Positions 6,272-9,129 of a stretch of 9,129 nucleotides of DNA are shown in pieces. The position numbers and the translations under genes are program-made. How positions within the stretch are numbered: the first letter of the stretch is position 1; each line of letters begins with the position of its first letter. A model generated the notes under the pieces. It saw nothing but the letters and a program-made list of their open reading frames with translations, searched no databases and had not been told where the DNA came from. The stretch comes from Rhodospirillaceae bacterium (lineage in GTDB: Bacteria; Pseudomonadota; Alphaproteobacteria; Rhodospirillales; Magnetovibrionaceae): NCBI GenBank assembly GCA_002401565.1, contig NVTL01000040.1, positions 1 through 9,129 on the forward strand, written 5' to 3'.

Positions 6272-6296
6272 ACCAATAACGTTTTACTTTATTGGT
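6272..6296 (-). repeat. Eight-pair inverted repeat at the end of the solute-binding gene
   Basis: ACCAATAA (6272-6279) and TTATTGGT (6289-6296) are perfect inverted repeats around a 9-base loop, and the stem includes the stop codon of the solute-binding protein. No U-tract follows directly; a T7 run (minus strand) occurs about 30 bases further on at 6235-6241. It may stabilise the 3' end or act with that run as a weak terminator, but it is not a canonical one. Confidence 0.4.
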
Positions 6297-7029
6297 CGTA
6301 TTTTTTGTGAATGGCCTCTACTACGCCGTCGCTTTTCAATTGATCCAAGGCCGCCTGCCATTCGTGAATGACATGACTATCTGTATCTTTGTTAAAGGCA
6401 AGATACAGGTCACCAGACATCAGCTTAACGTTGGGAATAGCTTCGATTTGATCGGCAATTCCGATTCTTTTGGCGCTGTAAATACCGGCGTAATAAGCCG
6501 TAGGCCATACATCTACGCGGCCTTTCAACAACCGCTTAAGGTTTTTGTCATCACTGCCGCTTTTCAAAACATCTAGGTTTTCAAAGCCTAAATTGACCAA
6601 AATCTCATGCGTAGCGACATTTTTGGTGACGCCAATTTTGGCAACGGTTTTGGCTTCGTCTAGGGATGTGAAGTGAACAGTGCTGCCTTTCTTTTTGAAA
6701 AAAACCATTTCCAATTTTGAAAGTGGACCAACCCATTTGTATTTGTCTTCACGGGCGGGGGTGCGGGCCGTTGAAAAAAGCGCACTGTTTTTCTTTTTCG
6801 CCAAAAGTTTTAAGGCGCGGTTCCATGGTAAAATTTTGATTTCGTCAGTGTTACCGATTTTGTTTTGAATAGCCTGAACGATTTCAATCGAAATCCCCGT
6901 AGCCACTTTGCTCTCGCCTTCATAAAATTGATAGGGCGGAAATTCTTCACTCATCAAATGAATGGGGTCATTTGCCAGTGCCGGCGCAGAAAAGATTAAA
7001 GCAGACAAAAATAGAAAAAACTTTCTCAT
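6289..7029 (-). CDS. Periplasmic solute-binding protein, SBP_bac_3 family
   Basis: 246 residues. A clear Sec signal sequence ends at about residue 19 (ALA before Asn-Asp), so the protein is periplasmic and soluble. The fold is a type II periplasmic binding protein: EEFPPYQFYEG near the N-terminus, GISIEIVQAI at 45-54, STARTPARE at 86-94 carrying the arginines that in this family contact a ligand carboxylate, WVGPL at 99-103, and the hinge/lobe 2 segment DVWPTAYYAG at 173-182. These features favour a small amino-acid-like or organic-acid ligand, but the ligand cannot be named. No ABC permease or ATPase gene is near. The gene follows the cyclase gene by 35 bases on the same strand with a GGAG eight bases before the ATG. 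It precedes a phosphatase that carries its own domain of the same fold, so a sensory rather than transport role is likely (inference). Confidence 0.88.
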   Translation of the reverse strand: MRKFFLFLSALIFSAPALANDPIHLMSEEFPPYQFYEGESKVATGISIEIVQAIQNKIGNTDEIKILPWNRALKLLAKKKNSALFSTARTPAREDKYKWVGPLSKLEMVFFKKKGSTVHFTSLDEAKTVAKIGVTKNVATHEILVNLGFENLDVLKSGSDDKNLKRLLKGRVDVWPTAYYAGIYSAKRIGIADQIEAIPNVKLMSGDLYLAFNKDTDSHVIHEWQAALDQLKSDGVVEAIHKKYDQ

Positions 7030-7064
7030 GACGATCGCTCCACAGGCTGAGTTTATGCAGACTT

Positions 7065-8090
7065 TTAAGAATTCAATTTATCAAGGGCACTTTTAAGCTG
7101 ACGCTTGGCGGCTGTTTTGGATTTTCCTTTGAGCCGGTCAATATCCATGTGCAAATAAAGACCTTCGTCTTCATGATGCACAACCCGGCGATCTTTTTCA
7201 AAACCGTCCAAGATATTGGTCACGGCATAGGCATGGACCTCGCGGCGGATGCCTTTCATGGTGATGGATTCACGTTCTTCGGCTTCGACCATGTCTTTGA
7301 CCAAGGCATAGGTTTCGTACGACATCAAAATACCACCGGGATCCGACGCACCTTCTAGGCGCGCGGCTAAATTTACTTCGCCGCCGATGATGGTGTAATC
7401 CATGCGTACATCTGATCCGAAATTGCCAACGTTGCAATACCCGGTGCAAATACCAATACGCATTTTAAAGGGTTTTTCATACCCCTTGGCCCGCCAAATT
7501 TCGCCTAAGTCTTCCATGCGGCGTTGCATGGCGACCGCCATGGCAACACAGGCGCGGGCGTCTTGGGGGACGCCCTTGGTTTCTGGATCGCCAAAAAACA
7601 TCAGCATGGCATCGCCGATAAATTTGTCGATTGTGGCCCCATATTCCAGAGCAATTTTAGACATTTCTGAAAAGTATTTATTAAGCAAATATGTTAAGTC
7701 TTCGGGTTGCAGGTCAGCCGTTGTTGATGTGAAATCTTTCAAATCAGAAAAGAATACCGTTAGTTTTTTACGTTCGGTTTTGAGTTCGGCGTCTTGTTTC
7801 CCGGAAAAAATGGAATCAAATATTTGCGGTGAAAGATATTTCCCCAGTTTCCCCGATAAGTCTTCCAACATCGCATTTTTTTCGTCCAAAGACTTTGCAA
7901 CGGTGTTCAGCTCGGCTTCGTTACGATCCGATATGCGCACCAAGCGTTTCGAAGACTTAAACAGTTTTTCATAGGCTTTTAAAAGATTTGTGTATTCATC
8001 GACCGCCGATTTGGGCAAACGACCACTGTCCAGAAGAGCCTTGGCAACTTCGATAGTGACTTGTTCTTTTTGGAATACATCAAAGGCCAT
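7065..8090 (-). CDS. Class III nucleotidyl (predicted adenylate) cyclase, SiaC-linked
   Basis: 341 residues, with no signal or membrane helix, so cytoplasmic. Residues 1-100 are helical/coiled coil and contain RLVRISDRNEAELN (49-62) and LSGKLGKYLSPQIF (78-91), a stalk seen in cyclases of this type. The catalytic domain covers about 107-290. All six class III residues are present: metal ligands Asp116 (FFSDLKDFT) and Asp160 (FIGDAMLMFFG), base selectors Lys156 and Thr233 (MDYTIIGG), and transition-state Asn240 and Arg244 (VNLAAR). Lys with Thr or Asp predicts ATP to cAMP. A basic tail follows (about 318-341). The ATG lies one base after the siaC stop (TAAAATG) without a good Shine-Dalgarno sequence, so translation is probably coupled to siaC. 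It occupies the place of the diguanylate cyclase SiaD in SiaABCD, so it is the predicted output enzyme activated by SiaC. Confidence 0.9.
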   Translation of the reverse strand: MAFDVFQKEQVTIEVAKALLDSGRLPKSAVDEYTNLLKAYEKLFKSSKRLVRISDRNEAELNTVAKSLDEKNAMLEDLSGKLGKYLSPQIFDSIFSGKQDAELKTERKKLTVFFSDLKDFTSTTADLQPEDLTYLLNKYFSEMSKIALEYGATIDKFIGDAMLMFFGDPETKGVPQDARACVAMAVAMQRRMEDLGEIWRAKGYEKPFKMRIGICTGYCNVGNFGSDVRMDYTIIGGEVNLAARLEGASDPGGILMSYETYALVKDMVEAEERESITMKGIRREVHAYAVTNILDGFEKDRRVVHHEDEGLYLHMDIDRLKGKSKTAAKRQLKSALDKLNS

Positions 8091-8091
8091 T

Positions 8092-8478
8092 TTAGGGAAT
8101 CGCTACTTCGTTCAAAATAAACGTTGCTTTTTCAAGGTCTTCACCGAATTCTTCGCCCATTTCTTCCATGTTGTCGTCATCGACTTCGTAATTCCATGTG
8201 ACGGTCACATCGTTGTCTTCGGCAGCCTCATCCAACATATCAAAAAGGCCCATGAGAATTTTAGCGGTTGAACTGTTGAAATAAACCAGATCAAACGTGA
8301 ACGAAACTTTGGTCCCTTTTAGGTCTTCAAAATGTTTTTCAAGTCCATCTAAAAGCGGGCCGTAAAAGGCCGTAACGTCTTCGGGATAAGATTCTCCCTT
8401 GAGCGAAAAAGTGCTGTTTTCAAAGTTGAAATCCACACCAGGAGCACGCTCGCTTTGTTCAATCGAAATATTGTCCAT
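8092..8478 (-). CDS. siaC: SiaC-family regulatory phosphoprotein (DUF1987, STAS-like fold)
   Basis: 128 residues, cytoplasmic, acidic. Family hallmarks are the GESYPEDVTAFYGPL segment (28-42), the LVYFNSSTAKILMGLFD segment (64-80) and the acidic MEEMGEEFGEDLE segment near the C-terminus. In P. aeruginosa the SiaB kinase phosphorylates SiaC on a Thr (position 68) in the corresponding YxNTSS motif, and SiaA removes the phosphate. Here the aligned residue is Ser69, with Ser70 and Thr71 next to it, so the acceptor is probably a Ser. The unphosphorylated form is expected to bind and activate the partner cyclase. The ATG follows the siaB stop by 17 bases and has a good Shine-Dalgarno (AAGGA, eight bases before). 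The cyclase gene starts one base after its stop, which favours matched synthesis of regulator and target. Confidence 0.92.
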   Translation of the reverse strand: MDNISIEQSERAPGVDFNFENSTFSLKGESYPEDVTAFYGPLLDGLEKHFEDLKGTKVSFTFDLVYFNSSTAKILMGLFDMLDEAAEDNDVTVTWNYEVDDDNMEEMGEEFGEDLEKATFILNEVAIP

Positions 8479-8495
8479 TTTAGTTTTCCTTGTGA

Positions 8496-9050
8496 TTACA
8501 CATATGCCTTGAGGCAGAAATATGAATGTGTGTCATCTACTTTTGTAAAATCAAATTCAAAGCCATGGGAGGCGCGCCGAGCAATATCAACGAACCCAAC
8601 ACCAGCCCCTTTGCTGCCCTCAGGCGTCTCCCCTTTCAGGGTTTGCTTAAACAGGACTTTTAGTCCTTCGGCATCGAGACTCTGAATTTTATCTAAATTT
8701 TTATTCAAACGAGCAACGTCGTCTTGTGCGATCAGATTGGCGCACGATACAAAATATTTATCGTCACTTTTTCCCACGATCAATACGCCGTACCGCAATT
8801 CATCACTCTCATCACCATCACCTTCGGGGATGCGTTCGGCGGAATAGCGGATTACATTTTGAACTTGCTCAACAAACACAGCAAAAAGGCTTCGCGTACG
8901 GGCCCGTTCTTCATGTTCCAGAGCTAATTTTGTTTTTAAGGCGCTACCGATGCCCGATAAAATAGCCTCGGTGATATAGCCGCTGTAACAAAAGATAATG
9001 CCCTTTTCGTTGAGCTCATCTCTAAAGTCGTACATGTCTCGTGCCAGCAT
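8496..9050 (-). CDS. siaB: SiaB-family protein kinase (DUF6272, GHKL-like fold)
   Basis: 184 residues, cytoplasmic. The N-terminal IIFCYSGYITEAILSGIG strand-helix is typical of the family. The N-box-like helix is FVEQVQNVIRYS (59-70), with Glu61 and Asn65 as the likely base/Mg ligands of the GHKL ATPase fold. The ATP-lid glycine motif is KGAGVGFVDIARRAS (147-161). The known role of SiaB is to phosphorylate SiaC, opposing the SiaA phosphatase, in the manner of anti-sigma-factor kinases of partner-switching systems. The start at 9048-9050 is supported by a strong AGGAGGG about five bases upstream. It is the first visible gene of the minus-strand unit; only 79 upstream bases are in the window, so further genes may precede it. 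The family assignment is firm; activity on the adjacent SiaC is inferred from gene order. Confidence 0.9.
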   Translation of the reverse strand: MLARDMYDFRDELNEKGIIFCYSGYITEAILSGIGSALKTKLALEHEERARTRSLFAVFVEQVQNVIRYSAERIPEGDGDESDELRYGVLIVGKSDDKYFVSCANLIAQDDVARLNKNLDKIQSLDAEGLKVLFKQTLKGETPEGSKGAGVGFVDIARRASHGFEFDFTKVDDTHSYFCLKAYV

Positions 9051-9129
9051 TCGACCCTCCTGACCATATATCCAAACCGCAATTATTCACGTCCATATTT
9101 TCAGGATCATAAAAAAGGATTTCTTAGTT
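9051..9129 (-). promoter_or_regulatory. Upstream region of siaB, ending at window edge
   Basis: It contains the strong siaB ribosome-binding site (AGGAGGG, 9056-9062). Upstream of that the sequence is AT-rich, with a TATGAT that could be a -10 box (about 9106-9111) whose -35 partner would fall outside the window. No gene end is visible here, so this is probably the promoter region of the unit, but the call is incomplete. Confidence 0.3.

Larger units (their letters stand above)
5949..6288 (-). promoter_or_regulatory. 340-base regulatory gap before the phosphatase gene
   Basis: No gene is supported here. The gap contains, in the direction of the minus-strand genes, an inverted repeat at the end of the solute-binding gene, a T7 run (6235-6241), an AT-rich stretch, a near-consensus promoter with a palindromic spacer, and a leader of about 85 bases with several inverted repeats before the phosphatase ribosome-binding site. 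Its size and content suggest that the phosphatase gene is expressed separately from the four genes upstream. Candidate peptides of about 15 codons on the plus strand lack ribosome-binding sites. Confidence 0.6.

Noticed and set aside
6232..6279. 15-codon plus-strand peptide (MKKTDWFKALHKPYQ) in the regulatory gap
   Set aside because: No Shine-Dalgarno sequence, very short, and opposite in direction to every neighbouring gene.
7402..7974. 190-codon open frame on the plus strand opposite the cyclase gene
   Set aside because: It lies wholly antisense to a well-supported cyclase with intact catalytic motifs, has no ribosome-binding site seen, and its translation looks like no protein family.
8491..8502. 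TGTGATTACACA as a CRP-type cAMP receptor site between siaB and siaC
   Set aside because: The symmetric part is TGTG-N4-CACA, not TGTGA-N6-TCACA, and it overlaps the end of the siaB coding region inside an operon.
9063..9129. Alternative upstream start for siaB
   Set aside because: The frame stays open for several codons, but the strong AGGAGGG sits correctly before the ATG at 9048-9050.

Overview
The window looks like chromosomal DNA from a free-living alphaproteobacterium, probably Rhodospirillales-like. The TPR-ispE pair, the style of the IspE and tRNA-Gln sequences and the signalling proteins all fit, but the exact genus cannot be read from this sequence. Base composition is moderate in the genes and visibly AT-rich in the two long intergenic gaps. 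No transposase, integrase, CRISPR array or phage gene was seen.

Left part, plus strand (1-1935): the 3' end of a tetratricopeptide-repeat protein overlaps by 4 bases with ispE, the CDP-ME kinase of the non-mevalonate isoprenoid pathway. A tRNA-Gln(UUG) with its own plausible promoter follows. A 308-base AT-rich gap comes next, then a 28-codon small ORF (2244-2330). Its Shine-Dalgarno sequence lies in the loop of a predicted hairpin whose stem contains the start codon. Its stop codon directly abuts the stop of the convergent gene on the other strand.

Right part, minus strand (9050 down to 2331): a signalling locus read as siaB-like kinase, siaC-like phosphoprotein, class III nucleotidyl cyclase, periplasmic solute-binding protein, a 340-base regulatory gap, and a 1205-residue membrane PP2C phosphatase of SiaA type. 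In the known Pseudomonas aeruginosa SiaABCD system, the SiaB kinase and SiaA phosphatase set the phosphorylation state of SiaC, and unphosphorylated SiaC activates the diguanylate cyclase SiaD. Here the SiaD position is taken by a cyclase carrying all six class III catalytic residues, with Lys/Thr at the base-selecting positions. The predicted output is therefore cAMP rather than c-di-GMP.

The phosphatase is elaborate. It has a cleaved-type signal sequence, two tandem ~100-residue periplasmic repeats, a Venus-flytrap (SBP_bac_3) domain, two closely spaced membrane helices, a second dCache-like periplasmic domain, a third helix, a coiled coil and a complete cytoplasmic PP2C/SpoIIE domain. With the separate binding protein encoded next to it, the locus reads as a ligand-sensing phospho-switch controlling a cytoplasmic cyclase. 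The gap before the phosphatase gene holds a near-consensus promoter with a 14-base perfect palindrome in its spacer, so the phosphatase is probably transcribed separately from the kinase/phosphoprotein/cyclase/binding-protein unit.
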